DNA of 64,000 bases from Antrihabitans cavernicola (GTDB lineage Bacteria; Actinomycetota; Actinomycetes; Mycobacteriales; Mycobacteriaceae): NCBI RefSeq assembly GCF_008297975.1, contig NZ_VLNY01000005.1, positions 62,001 through 126,000 of the forward strand, written 5' to 3'. This document shows positions 1 to 14,288 of the stretch, piece by piece. The position numbers and the translations under genes were made by a program. Each line of letters starts with the position of its first letter. The first letter of the stretch is position 1. The notes beneath the pieces were generated by a model. The model was not told where the DNA came from. It saw only the letters and a list, made by a program, of their open reading frames with translations, and did not search any database.

Positions 1-3000
1 GCACCGGCCAGATAGAGTTCACCGGTCACACCGACAGGCACCGGTGCCAGATTGGCGTCGAGAACGTAGACCTGGGTGTTCCAGATCGGCCGCCCGATGG
101 GTACCGGTAGCCCATTGGCGAAAGCGCGTGCCGCCGTGACGGATACGGCAGCTTCCGTGGGACCGTACAGGTTGTGCAAGGCGGCATCGCTGACACGGCT
201 CAACGCTGTCACCGTCGCAGGCGGCAAAGCCTCGCCGATCACGAAGACGCACCGCAACGTCGCCAACGCGCTGGGATCGGCTCCGCCTGCAAACACTGCG
301 AGCATCGACGGCACGAAGTCGGTCACCGTGATCCGTTGCTCCGCAATGAGCTTGGCAACGTAGGAAGGGTTGCGATGCCCGTCCGGCGTAGCGAGCACCA
401 GTCGGGCGCCGGAGCGCCACGGCACGAAGTACCCCCACATCGACACGTCGAACGTGGTGGCAGTCTTCTGGAGGTACGCATCTTCCGCGGACATCGGGTA
501 GGTCGACTGCATCCATTCCAGCTGATTGAGGAAGGCCCCGCGTGACACCGAGACGCCCTTGGGGCGACCTGTCGATCCCGACGTGAAGATGACGTAGGCA
601 GGGTTCGTGGCGACCGCGGGCCTGAAACCGGTTGCGGTGGCTGAGTATTCGGCCGCGTCGAGCAGATCGACTCGAACGACGGGCAAGTCATCGGGCACCA
701 CCAGGTCGATATCGCCGTTGGTCAGCACGCATACCGGCCCGGCAGTCTCGAAGATGTAGGCGTTTCGGGTCGGCGGGTGGTCGGGGTCCACCGGAACGAA
801 CGCTCCCCCGGCTCGCAGAACGGCATACATGGCGACGACCAGATCGACCGACCGGCGAATCGCCAGCGCGACAAGCGACTCCGGACCCACACCCAGCGTC
901 GTCAAATGCGCCGCCAGCAAATCGATCTGCTCGCCGACCTCGGCAAAGGTCATGGCGACGCCCTCGAACGCCAACGCCGTCGCGTCGGGTGTTCGGCGAA
1001 CTCGATCATCGAATGCCGCCAGGATGTCGGCGTCGACAACCTTGTGCGCGGTGGCATTTCGCACGACCAGCAATTCGTGTCGCTCGTCCGGCGTCACGAT
1101 GTCGATCGCGCCGATTCGGCAGTCGCCCTCGTCGGCCATCGCGGTCAGGATACGAATGAGACGCTCGCCGAGTGCACTGACCTCGGTGCGGTCGAAAAGG
1201 TCGCTCAGGTAACGCAATTGCAGATGGATACCGGTGTCCACGGTCGTCACGAGGGTCAACGGATAGTGAGTGGCGTCCTGCAGCCTCACCCCCGTCAGCG
1301 CCATTCCGTCGACGGCACTTGCTTGTTCCGCCAAACCCTGCGCATCGATCGGATACGACTCGAAGACCGTGAGAGTGTCGAAGACCGCCGCACCGTTTGC
1401 GGCGCTCTGGATCTCGGAGATGCCCAGGTAATGGTGGTCGAGCAATCGTGCCTGTTCGGTTTGTACTCGAACCAGCAGATTTTCGACGGTCTCGTCCAGG
1501 TCGAGGCGGACCCGCACGGGCAGGGTGTTGATGAACAAGCCGACCATCGACTCGACACCCGCCAAACCAGCGGGCCTACCCGACACGGTCGCGCCGAACA
1601 CCACGTCGTCGCGCGCCAGCATCCGTCCGAGAAGAACGCCCCACGATGCCTGCACCACCGTGTTGAGCGTGACTCCGAGATCCCCTGCCCGGGCTGTCAT
1701 TCTGGTCGTCAGATCCACATCGAGGTCGAGGCTCACCGAATCCGACAACGCACTCAGCTCGCGCCCAGGATCGATCGCGGCCACCAGCGTGGATTCGGCG
1801 CCGGCCAGCTCTGCCTGCCAGATGTGCAGCGACACATCGCGATCCTGCTCACCGACCCAGGCCAGATAGGACCGGTATGGACGCACGCGCGGTAACGCCG
1901 AGCCGTCGCCACCGGTCGCGTAGAGGCTCAGGAGATCTTTGAGCAACAGCGGCATAGACCAGCCGTCGAGCAGTATGTGGTGGTTGGTCACCACTAGGGC
2001 GGCTGTCCCGTCGCTGAGCGTGAGAAGGGTGAATCTGATCAACGGCGGCCGAGTCACGTCGAAGTGCGCAAGACGGTCCTGGGCGAGCAGCGCCGCCACC
2101 GCGCCGTCACGTTCGACCGGCGGTAGGTCGCTGAAATCGACTGCGCGCCAGGGGACGGCCACCGATTCGAGAACCACCTGTGCCGCCGTGCCGTGCCGGT
2201 CGCTGACGAAGGCCGTTCGCAGGTTCGCGTGCCGATCCAGCAGTCCTCGAGCAGCGTCGCGCAGCCTCGCGGCATCGACCGCTCCCGACAAATCGAGCAC
2301 CACCTGGACGTAGTACGCGTCGACCGATGATTCGGCGAGCACAGCGTGGAAGTGCAGGCCGGCCTGCAACGGCGCCAACGGCCATACATCGACCGCGTTC
2401 GGGTAACTGGTCTCGAAACGCTCCAGGTCTTCCTGGTCGATGTCCACCAGCGGCGAATCGGACGGCGTCAGGCCTTCGGAGCCGGGCGAAACCGCATGCT
2501 GCGCGAGTCCCGTCAGTGCCGCCAGCCAGAGGTCGGCCAAGCGTCGAACATCCTTCTCGGACAGCAGTCGCGACGCGTAGGCGAAAGATGCGCGCAGGGC
2601 GGGACCTGCGGCTTCATCGGTGACGATTGCGTTGATATCGATCACCCTGTTGGCGGGCATGTCGAGGTCGGCGGGTGCGGTCACGTCGTCGAACTGTCCC
2701 GACGGCGCCCAGCCGACAGGACCCGAACTTCCCGCCATCCCATCCAACAGCACTTGGCCGAGGTAGTTGAAGCTGATCTGCGGTTCCACGAAATCCGCTA
2801 GCACCGAGCCGGTTTCAGCATTCAGGTAGCGGAGCAAGCCGTAGCCGATTCCCCGGTCCGGCACGGCGAGCAGTGCTTCCTTGACCCTCTTGATCGCCGC
2901 TCCCGCAGCCGCCCCACCGGCGAGAGCATCATCGATCTCGATGCCCGACACATCGAGCCTGACCGGGAACACACTGGTGAACCACCCGACCGCGCGGGAG

Positions 3001-6000
3001 AGGTCTGCCCCGCTGACGACCTGTTCCTCGCGGCCGTGCCCTTCGAGTTGCAGCAGCACCGACGTGGCGTCGACGCCGCGCTCGGTGCGCCACATTGTCA
3101 CCGCCAGTGCCAATGCGGCGAGCAGCCCGTCGTTCACCCCACCTCGGAATTGCCCCGGAATGGCTTTGAGAAGCGCGGCTGTGACGTCCGGCGGAACCTG
3201 CAGTTCGATCCGCTCGACCGTCGCGACCACGTCGACCGCCGCGTCGAATGCGCGAGCACCCAGCAGTGGATCATCGCCCGCGAGAGTGGCACTCCACCAA
3301 GCCAGTTCGGTGATTCGATCGGGTGCGACGGCCTCGTCGGCCATGGCGTGCGACCACCGTCGTATCGATGTCCCAACCGGCGCCAACGTCGTGTCCGGCT
3401 GCGCCCATGCGACTGCGAAGTCCGGCAACAGGATTCGCCAGGACACGCCGTCGACCACCAAATGATGCGCGACGATCAACAATTGCCCTGCCGTGGCCCC
3501 GCCCCTGTCGAGCCACACGAACTGCAGCATTCGACCGGCGACTGGGTCGAGTCGGCCGAGAGCCTCGTTCATCGCAACGGACGCGACATCCGTCGCCGCA
3601 GTTCGATCGAGCGAGTCCGCCAACTCGACTCGGGTGAGCAGTCTTTCGACATCTATGCCGGGTGGCAGCGTCTCGAGACCCCAACCCCGATCATCGTGCA
3701 CGAGTCGTGAGCGCAACATGTCGTGGTGATCGACCACTCTGGCAATGGTCGCCAGCAGACCGCCCCGATCGATCCCGACAGGCAGGTCGACAACCATGGA
3801 CTGGTTGCTCCGAACAAATCCGCCCGGGCCCTCCACGAGCGCACGCGCAACCGGGAGTGGCGGCATCCATCCGACGCCGGCGCCGGGCAGTTCCTGCAGC
3901 ACAACAGCTCTCGACTCGTCGCTCTGCAGCGCCACCTCGGCAAGTTTCGCCACCGTCTTGCGTTCGAACACCTGACGCGGTGTCAGAATCAGGCCGCGAG
4001 TCTTGGCCCGCGAGACGAGCTGAATCGAGACGATGCTGTCGCCGCCCAAGGCGAAGAACGAATCATCGAGACCGACGCGCTCGACACCGAGCACCTCGGC
4101 GAACACCTCCGCCAAGACCGATTCGACGTGGCTCTCCGCAATCCGGAAATCGGCTGTGCTGGCGAATACCGGTGCGGGAAGGGCTTTACGGTCGACCTTG
4201 CCGTTCGGCGTCAACGGCAACGCATCGAGGACCATCACCGCGTCCGGCACCAGATGGGCAGGCAACGACGCCGATACGAAGTGTGTGACTTCGGCGGGCT
4301 GCACGGCCACACCGCTCACCGGCACGACGTACCCCACAAGCCGATCGCCCGTCACCTCGTTGGCCCGAACGGCTGCCACAGCGTGCCGCACTCCGGCGAA
4401 TCTGGCGAGCGCGGATTCGATTTCGCCGAGCTCGATCCGGAAGCCGCGCACCTTGACTTGAGAGTCGGCGCGACCGACATACTCGAGCGAGTTGTCCGCC
4501 GTCCACCGGACGAGATCACCGGTGCGATAAAGGCGGGCTCCGTGCGTGCCGTAGGGATCGGGCACGAAACGCGGCGCGGTCAGGCCCGGACGACGGAGAT
4601 AGCCGCGCGCCAACTGCGTTCCGCCCAAGTACAGTTCGCCGACGACACCCGTCGGCGTCGGCCGAAGCTTCGCATCGAGTACCAACGCGCGGACTCCCCG
4701 AATCGGTCCGCCGATGGTGACGCGCCCGCCGGGTACCAGCGGATCGCTGATGTTCGTCATCATCGACGTCTCGGTTGGGCCGTATCCGTTGAACAGGCGG
4801 GGAAGAATTGACGGATCGTCCGATACCCACGCTTGCACCAGCGCGGGCGAGCACGCCTCGCCACCGGCGACGATCACCTCGAGGTCGTTCGTGGCTGCAT
4901 GATCGAGCGTTGCCAGCGCGGCCGGGGTGAAGAAAGCATGCGTGACATGTTCGTCGGTAAGCAATGCCTCGACTTCCGCGCCGCCGTACATGCGTTGCGG
5001 TGCAACGATCATCGTCGCACCGGTAGGAACGGCGAAGAGCAGCTCGAGAACGGACGCGTCGAAACTCGGGGACGCGAAGTGCAATGTCCGCGAGTCCGGG
5101 GTGATCCGGTATCGGTCCCGCTGCTCGGCACTGAAGTTGGCAAGACCCGCGTGCGTCACCACGACGCCCTTCGGCACCCCGGTGGAACCGGAGGTGTAGA
5201 TGACGTACGCGGGGTGCTGCGACTGCAGCGGCAAAGTGCGGTCGTGGTCGGTCAGTGCAGCGCCGTCTCGCTTCGCCACCCGGGCAAGGAATTCCGGTGC
5301 ATCGATGTCGAGCCAGTGCGTTTCCTGTGGTAGCCGTTCTCGATTCGCGCTCACTGTGAGGCCGACCGAGCAGTCCGCATCCGACACCATGTAGTGCGTG
5401 CGCTCACTCGGATAGGCGGGATCGATCGGCAGGAATGCCGCACCGGTCTTCGCGATCGCCCACAACGCGACGATCGATTCGATCGACCGTTCGATCCCGA
5501 TGGCGACGACGTTCTCGGGGCCGACATCGAGGGAGATCAGTTCCCGCGCAATCCTGTTCGATTGCCGATCGAGTTCCGTGTAATCGATCTGACGACCCTC
5601 GTATCGAACGGCGATGCCTACGGGGTTCGCCGCGACGGCCGCCGCCAGCAGGTCGGGCAGCGTCGCGGCCATTTCGTCCGGTGCACCGCTGATCTGCGTC
5701 AGAGCCGCGCGCTCGTCGGCGCTGGTCAGCTCGATATCACCGACCAGCACCGATGCATCCGCCGCAACCGCCGCAACCGCTTCGATGATACGAAGAAGCC
5801 GAGCACCCAGACTCTCTATCGTGGGCCGATCGAAAAGCGCACCGATGTATCGCAATTCGAGATGCATCCGGGTGTCGACGGTCGTGATCAGCGTCAGCGG
5901 ATAGTGCGTCGCATCCGCCATGCTCACACCGACCAGGGCCATCCCGTCGATCGACTTCGCTTGATCCGCAAGCCCCTGTTGGTCGATGGGGTACGACTCG

Positions 6001-9000
6001 AACACCGTCAGGGTGTCGAACACGAGGTCCGTGGCACTGGCCGCGATGATGTCGGGCAGCGCCAAGTGGTGGTGGTCGAGCAGCGCGGCTTGCTCACGCT
6101 GGACGCGCCGCAACAGGTCCTCGATGCTCTCCTGCGCATCGAGCCGTATGCGGATCGGCAGCGTGTTGATGAACAGACCGACCATGGATTCGACGCCGGG
6201 CAGCCCTGCCGGACGGCCCGATACCGTCGCACCGAAGACCACGTCGTCGCGACCCAGCAACCGGCCAAGGAGGATTCCCCACGCGGTTTGCACGACGGTG
6301 TTGAGGGTGACACCCCACCTACCAGCGAGTGCGCCGATCGCCGCCGTAGTGTCCTCGGCCAGGTCGACCGTGTAATCGTCGGCGAAGGAATCGAGTCCTC
6401 GACTCGTGGCGGCAGGCGCGATCGATGTGCCAGTCGCCCCGGCCAACGCCTGTGACCACGCCTGCTCGGCTGCGTGGCGATCTTGCTCGGCCAACCACCC
6501 GAGATACGAGCGATACGCGCGTGCCCGAGGGAGCATCGTGGCGTCGCCGTGGGTGACGTAGAGCGCCAGCAGGTCTTTGAGGAGCAGCGGCATGGACCAG
6601 CCGTCGAGCAAGATGTGGTGATTCGTCACGACGAGTATGGATTCGTCGTCGCTCACTGTGACCAGTGTGAACCGCAACAGGGGCGGAGCGGTCACGTCGA
6701 AATGTGTTGCGCGATCGGTGGACAGCAGATCAGCCATTGCCGCCGCGCGTCTCGAGTCGTCATCGATACCGCGCAAATCGATTGCGCGCCATGGCACGGG
6801 AATGTCGTCGACAACCACCTGCAGCGATGTGCCGTCGTCATTGCTGACAAATCCGGTGCGCAGGTTCGGGTGCCGATCGAGCAAGGCTTGCGCCGCCGCG
6901 CGCAACCGAACGGCGTCGACGGTTCCGGACAGCGTGAGCTTCACCTGGACGGCGTAAGCGTCGAGGGAGTCGTGGGCCAGGAGTGCGTGAAACAGCAGGC
7001 CGAACTGCAACGGCGCGAGTGGCCAGACGTCGCTGAGAGTCGGGTAGCTGCTCTCCAATTGTTCGATCTCCTGCTGCCGCAGGGTGATCAGGCCAAGATC
7101 TGACGGTGTCAGTCCACCTGCGGTCGACCCGCTGGCATGCTCCGCCAGTGCGGTCAACGCACGCACCCACAACGATGCCAAGTCACGGACGGCCGCTTCG
7201 GAAATCGCGGTCGACGCGAAGGCGACAGACGCACCGAGAGTGGGACCGTCCAGCCGGTCGGTCACGATGGCGTTGATGTCGACGATCTTGTTGGCAGGCA
7301 TGTCCGAGTCACCGCGGGCGGAGAGGTCGCCCAGCGCGTTTGCGGGTGCCCAACCGACATCCTCGGCGCCCTCGCCTAGCGATACCTTCCCGAGGTAGTT
7401 GAAGCTGATCTGCGGATCCGCCAAATCGGCAAGCTCGGAACGGGTTCGGTCGTTGAGGTGCCGAAGCAGGCCGTAGCCGAGACCTTTGTCCGGAATCGCA
7501 AGCAATTGCTCCTTGATGACCTTGATCGCGCGGCCCGCTGTGGGACCACTCGCGAAGGCGTCATCGATGTTCACACCGGACAGATCGAGCCGGACAGGAA
7601 ACGCCGTGGTGAACCAGCCGACGGTCCGAGCGAGGTCGGCACCCACGACGTCTTCCTCGCGACCATGGCCTTCCACCTGGATCAGCGCCGACGGCTCGTC
7701 GATCCCGCGGTCGGCTCGCCACTTGACAAGGGCGAGAGCAAGACCGGTGAGCAGTGGATCGTTCACACTGCCTCGGAACAGCTCCGGGATGGTCGTGACG
7801 AGCGCCGATGTCACATCGGCGGGCACAACGATGTCGACGCTGTGCACCGTTGCGACAGTGTCGCGCATCGGATCGAATCGGCGATCTCCCAGTGCGGGGT
7901 CGGCTTTCGTGAGCATCGATTGCCACAGTGGCAGTTCGGCAACACGAGACTCGCGATGTGCGTCGTCGACGAGGGCGTGCGCCCACCGTCGCATCGACGT
8001 TCCGACTGGCACAAGGGTTGGTTGCTTCCCGGCCGCACTCTGTGCCCACGCGGACATCAAGTCCGGCAGAATTATTCGCCACGACACACCATCGATCACC
8101 AAATGGTGCGCAACGACCAACAGGTATCCCGGCCGAGTATCGCCACGGTCGAACCACACGAACTGCAGCATCACGCCGGCCTGTGGGTCCAGGCGACCGA
8201 GAGCAGAATCCAGTGCGACAGAGGCGAGATCGGCGGACTCGACGGTGAACTCGATGCGGGTCACCAAGCCGTTGACGTCGATGGAACCGGGAGGAGAGGT
8301 CTCGAGTCCCCAGCGAGAGTCGCGGTCGCCGACGAGGCGCGCCCGCAGCATGTCGTGCCCGTCGACGACGGCACCGATCGTGCGGACAATTCCCACGCGA
8401 TCGATGCCGAGTGGCAGCCCGAGCTGCATGGTCTGACTGTTGCGGACGAAGGAGCCGGGACCGGACACCAGTGCGCGCGCAATCGGGGTCAGCGGCGACC
8501 AACCGATTCCTGCCCCGGGAAGTTCTTGCACCACTTCGGACTGTGCATCGACGGCACGGTGTGCGACTTCGGCCAAGGCGGCAACCGTCTTGTGCTCGAA
8601 CACATCTCGTGGACTGAACACGACGCCCCGCGCCTTTGCTCGCGATACGAGCTGGATCGAGACGATGGAGTCGCCCCCGAGCGCGAAGAAGGAGTCGTCG
8701 AGTCCGACACGCTGGGCACCGAGAACGTCCGCGAAGACTTCAGCGATCACGGACTCGACGGGCGTCTGCGCCGCACGGAACTCGGCCTCGCTGGCAAACA
8801 CCGGCGCAGGCAAGCCCTTGCGGTCGATCTTGCCGTTCGGCGTCAGCGGAAGCACGTCCAGAAGCACGACGGCGTCTGGAACCATGTGGGCAGGTAGGCG
8901 ACCGCCCACAAAACGCGTCACATCTGCGGGCGTCACCGTGACACCCGCATTCGGAACCACGTAGGCGACCAATCGATCACCGGTGTGTGCGTCAGTTCGG

Positions 9001-12000
9001 ACAACCGCCACGGCCTGCGCAACGCCCGCGCACAGTGCCACGCACGACTCGACTTCGCCGAGCTCGATACGGAAGCCGCGCAGCTTGACTTGGAAGTCCT
9101 TGCGTCCCAGGTACTCCACATTGCCGTCGGCGCTGCGTCGCACCAGGTCTCCGGTCCGGTACAGCCGACCTACACCGAACGGGTTCGCGACGAACCGCTC
9201 AGCGGTCATTGCCCGCTGGCCGTGGTAACCACGTGCTAGTTGCCGTCCGCCCAGATAGAGTTCGCCCACCATGTCGACAGGCACCGGACGCAGTCGCGAA
9301 TCGAGGACAAGTCCGGCGACACCGGCAAGCGGCGTACCGATCGTGATATCCGAATCAGGATGCAGCGCAGCGCTGCTCGTCGCGAGGATGGTCGCCTCGG
9401 TCGGCCCGTAGCCGTTGAAGAATCGGCGATTGGCCGACCACTTCGCTACCAGATCGGGCGAGAAGGTGTCACCGGCGACAACGACGACCGCCAGGTCGGG
9501 CAATCGCTGCGGCGGCACCGTCGCCAGTGCTCCTGGTGTGATCAGCAGGTGGCTCACGTGCTCGCGCGCAAGCAGTTCCGCGAGTTCGTCGCCACCGAAG
9601 ACTTCTGCGGGCGCGATCACGAGTGCCGCTCCCGCAGTGAATGCTGCCAACATCTCCGCCATCGAGACGTCGAAGATCGGCGCGCACACTTGCAGCACTC
9701 GCGCCGTCGCCGTCACGTCGAACTGGGTGCGGACGGCAGCCGCAAGTCCCGCAAGTCCTGCGTGAGTGACGACAACACCCTTGGGCCGCCCGGTCGATCC
9801 CGACGTGTAGATGATGTACGCGGCATCATCGACACGGATCGGGCGGGTCCGATCAACGTCCGTGATCGGCGTTGCTGGATAGCGTGTTTCGTCGAAGGAA
9901 TCCACGAGCAGGGTCGGCGGGTCGAGATCGCGCAGGGCCCCGTCTGAGCGAACGATGACGCACACCGGGGATGCGTCGGTGAGAACGAATTCGATTCGAT
10001 CACGCGGTGCCATCGGATCCAACGGGAGATACACGCCACCGGCCTTCGCCACGGCAAGCATGGCTACGACCAGATCGACAGACCGGCCCAACGCAACAGC
10101 GACCGCCGTCTCCGGTCCGGCGCCCATCGAGATCAGCTGTCGAGCAAGAGAGTTCGCGCGTCGATCGAGTTGGGTGTACGTCAGCGTCGTGTCGCCGAAG
10201 ACCAGCGCTGCCGAATTCGGCGACAGCTGCACCTGCGCATCGAACAGGTCGGCGAGCGACGCCGGCTCGGCCAACGCAGGCTGATCGCTCATGGAAAGCA
10301 GGTGCTGCCGCTCGTCTGCCGCAAGGATGTCGATATCGCCGACCCTCGTGGACGCGTCACGGGCGAACGACAGCAGAATGCGTTCGAGTCGATCCGCTAT
10401 TGCCGACGCAGCCGAATTGTCGACGAAGGACGGTAGATACTCGAGCGATACCTGCAGTTGCTTACCTACCGATATCAGAACCGATATCGGGTAGTGCGGG
10501 GCATCGTTGGAGGTGACACCGTCGATGGTCATTCCGTCTATCGCCCCGGCCTTTTCGGCCAGTCCGGCGGTGTCGACGGGATACGACTCGAACACCGTCA
10601 ACGTGTCGAACAACCCGCCGACTCCGACTGCCCGGTGTATGTCGGACAGCCCGACGTACTGATGATCGAGCAAGCTCGCCTGCTCACGCTGAACCCGGCG
10701 GAGGAGTTGTTCGACCTTTTCGTCCGCATCGAGGCGAACCCGCACCGGCACCGTGTTGATGAACAAGCCCACCATGGTCTCGACGCCTGCCAACTGTGGC
10801 GGCCTACCGGACACGGTGGCGCCGAAGACAACGTCGTCGCGACCGGTCATGCGGCCCAGTAGGACGGCCCACGCAGCCTGCGTCGCAGTATTGAGGGTGA
10901 CGCCGATGCGGGCCGCCAAGCCCGAAAGCCGATCCGTCTGTTCGGTATCCAGAGCGATCTCAATGCGTTCGGTTCGGGCTGTCGCGTTGATCTCGGTCGC
11001 GTTCTTCGCGACGAAGGTGGGCTCCACTCCTGCGAGCGCCTCGACCCACGCGTCGACAGACGACGCCGGATCTTGCTCTGCCAGCCAGGCCAGGTAGTTC
11101 CGATACGGTCGGACAGCCGAGAGCCCGGCGGTGTCGCCGCGCGTCGCGTAGAGGGTAAGCAGGTCACCCAGCAGCAACGGCATCGACCAACCGTCCAGCA
11201 GCACATGGTGATTCGACAGGACAAGACGGTATGAGTCGGCATCGACGGTCACCAGGGTGAATCGCAACAACGGTGGTGCTGCCATGTCGAAATGCGTCGC
11301 CTGATCGGTTGCCAGCACCTCGGCAAGCGCGGCGTCGCGTGCAGCGCCGTCATCGAACGAACTGAGATCGACACTGTGCCAGGGCACCTCGAGATCGTCG
11401 ACCACCACCTGGCGGGCGACTCCCTGCGCATCGGTGACGTAACCGGTCCGCAGGTTCGGGTGGCGGTCGAGCATTGTCTGCGCGGCCCGCCGAAGACGGT
11501 CGGCATCGACTATGCCGGACAGGGTGAGAACCAGCTGGACCGAATACATGTCCACCGATGCCTCGGTGAGCAGCGCGTGAAAGAGCAAGCCCGACTGCAA
11601 CGGTGACAGCGGCCAAACGTCGATCAGCGTCGGGTACCCGTGCTCCAATCGTTCCAGCTCGGACTGGTCGATGTGCACTAGCGGAACGTCCGACGGCGTC
11701 AAGCCGCCGGCACCGGGGATCCGGGCGTGCTCTGCAAGTCCCTGCAACGCCTGCGCCCACAGGTCCGCAAGGCGCTGCACGTCGTTGTGGGAGAGCAGCT
11801 TCGATGCGTACGCGAAGGTCGCGCCGAGACTCGCGCCGTCCTGCCCGTCGGTGACGACCGCGTTGATATCGACGATCGTGTTCGCGGGCATGTCGGGGTC
11901 GCCGGTTGCTGTCAGTGGCCCGAGTGCCGACGTCGGCGCCCACGGCGCGGACTCGGCATCGCCCCCGCCCAACAACACCTGGCCGAAGTAATTGAAGCTG

Positions 12001-14288
12001 ATCTGACCGGACGAAAACGCCGCCAGTTCTGTTGCCGTGTCACTGTTCCCGTGCCGCAGCAGCCCGTAACCCAGCCCCTTGTCCGGGGTCGCGAGGAGTG
12101 CCTCTTTGACGGACTTGATTGCCCGACCCGCAGCGGCGCCACCTGCGAAGGCCTCGTCGAGATCGATACCGGTCAGGTCCAGCCGCACCGGGAATACGGC
12201 GGTGAACCACCCTACCGTTCGAGACAGGTCAGCACCGGGAACGACCGCCTCTTCGCGACCGTGGCCCTCGAGCTGTATGAGCGACGAACTCGAGGCCATA
12301 CCGCGCTCACGCCGCCACTGGGCAAGCGCGAGCGCCAATCCGGCGAGCAGGCCGTCGTTGACGCCACCGTTGAACAGGCCGGGTATCGATTTCACCAGTG
12401 CAGCAGTCACATCGGCAGGCACCGCGACCTGCACCCGCTCGACCGTAGCGACCACATCGACGGTCGGATCGAATGCACGAGCGCCGAGCCATGGATCGGA
12501 ACCGGCCAAAGCCGAACGCCACCAGTCGAGCTCGGCCACCCGCGTTCCTGCCTCGTCGGCAAGGGCGTGCGCCCAGCGCCGCATCGACGTTCCGACCGGA
12601 GCCAGCGTCGGCGTGCGGCCATCGCCGAGCTGCGCCCAGGCGGAAGCGAAGTCCGGCAACAGAATCCGCCAGGACACCCCGTCGATCACCAGGTGATGCG
12701 CGACGATCAGGAGCTGCCCCTCGGTGTCCTGTCCTTGATCGAACCAGACGAACTGTGTCATCACCCCCGCGCTGGGGTCCAACCTGCCCATCGCCGCGTC
12801 AAGAGCGGCGTCCGCGTCCACCGAATCGGCAACATCGATGCGCGTGACCAGATCCGAGACGTCCACGCCCCCACGCGGCGATGTCTCCAGGTACGAGTCG
12901 GCACCATCGATCACCAGTCTCGACCGCAACATATCGTGATGATCGACAACCGCAGCAAGGGTGGCGAGCAGGATTGTTTTGTCGATCCCGACCGGCAGTG
13001 CAACCACCATCGTCTGGCAGTTGCGACCGAATCCGCCGGGAGCCGACACCATCGACCGAACCACCGGTGTGAGCGGCATTCGTCCGACGCCCGCGCCGGG
13101 AAGCTCCTGCAACAGTGCGGGTTCGGATTCATCGGCAGATGTGGCGACCAGCGCGAGTCGGGCAACCGTTTTCTGCTCGAACACGTCGCGCGGAGTGATG
13201 ACGACCCCGCGGGTCCTGGCGCGCGACACCAACTGGATCGACACGATGGAGTCGCCGCCGAGGGCGAAGAAGGAATCGTCCAGGCCGACCTTCTCGGCGC
13301 TCAGCACTTCGGCGAAGAGTTCTGCGAGGATCAGTTCAGTGTCGGATTCCGGCGCGCGGAACTCGTCTGCACCGGCGAACACCGGGACAGGCAACGACTT
13401 CCGGTCGAGTTTGCCGTTCGGCGTCAGCGGGAGCGCGTCTAGCACGACGACCGCGTCGGGGACCATGTACGCGGTCAAGAATGCCGAGACAGCCTCACGA
13501 ATCCGGCTTGGGTCGACTGTGACACCGGCCTCGGAGACGACGAAGCCGACGAGAGTGGCGCCGGAGCGGTCGTGCGACCGTATTGCGGCCGCCGCCTGCG
13601 CGACACCGGCTACCCGACTCAGCGCCGACTCCACCTCGCCCAATTCGATTCGGAAGCCGCGCAATTGAATCTGCGTGTCGGATCTGCCCACGTACTCGAT
13701 CGACAGGTCAGTCGTCCAGCGCACCAGGTCACCGGTGCGATAGAGCCGGCCAGCGTCGTTGTACGGGTCGGCGACGAAGCGACCGGACGTCAGCCCCGGT
13801 CTACCGTGATAACCGCGGGCCAGCTGCGGTCCCGACGTGTACAGCTCGCCCACCACGCCGATCGGGACCGGACGCAGACGCGAGTCGAGTATCAGCGATC
13901 GCATACCCCTGGTCGGGCCGCCGATGGTGACGGCGTCGCCCGCGGCCAGCGGATCGCTGATGTTGGACATGATGGTGGTCTCGGTCGGACCGTAACCGTT
14001 GAAGAACCGAAGGCTCCCAACCGATCCCCACCGGTCGAGCAGCTCTGGCGGGCAGGCGTCGCCGCCTGCGACGACGACGCGGAGGTCGTCGAGACCGGTG
14101 CGATCGATCGCGGCGAGCGCAGCAGGCGTGAAGAATGCGTGCGTGACACGTTCGGCGGCCAACAGCGAGGCGATCTCGCGACCATCGAAGATCCGTTGGG
14201 GCGCAACGACCATCGTCGCGCCAACCGACACGGCGAGCAGGAGCTCGAGCACGGACGCGTCGAAGCTCGGCGACGCGATGGCGAGCGT
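1..14288 (-). CDS. Non-ribosomal peptide synthetase, modules 2 (rest) to 5, partial at left edge
   Basis: This is the continuation of the NRPS that starts at 18097, read one frame away after a break at about 14290. The frame is open to the left edge without a stop. Order on the minus strand: rest of A2 (to about 13400), T2 (Ser of LGGDSI near 13248), E2 ([10 protein letters not shown] near 12680), C3 (HHVLLDGWS near 11195), A3, T3 (near 8667), E3 (near 8085), C4 (HHILLDGWS near 6610), A4, T4 (near 4035), E4 ([10 protein letters not shown] near 3450), C5 (near 1970), and A5 from about 1040 to the edge. All C domains keep HHxxxDG, and all E domains keep HHxxxDGVSW. Three epimerisation domains predict D-residues at positions 2, 3 and 4. 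The A domains keep the ATP-binding YTSGSTG-type and NGYGPTE-type motifs. By hand alignment the A3 pocket resembles A1 and the A4 pocket resembles A2; A5 belongs to a different type (FDVSMW, FVPSML). The product is a linear or cyclic peptide that I cannot identify. Termination and release domains lie outside the window. Confidence 0.93.

Noticed and set aside
777-13442. Long plus-strand frames (for example 777-1895, 7458-8897, 11727-13442)
   Set aside because: They lie antisense to the NRPS, are rich in Arg/Gln/His/Asp as expected for shadows of high-GC coding DNA, and show no domain.
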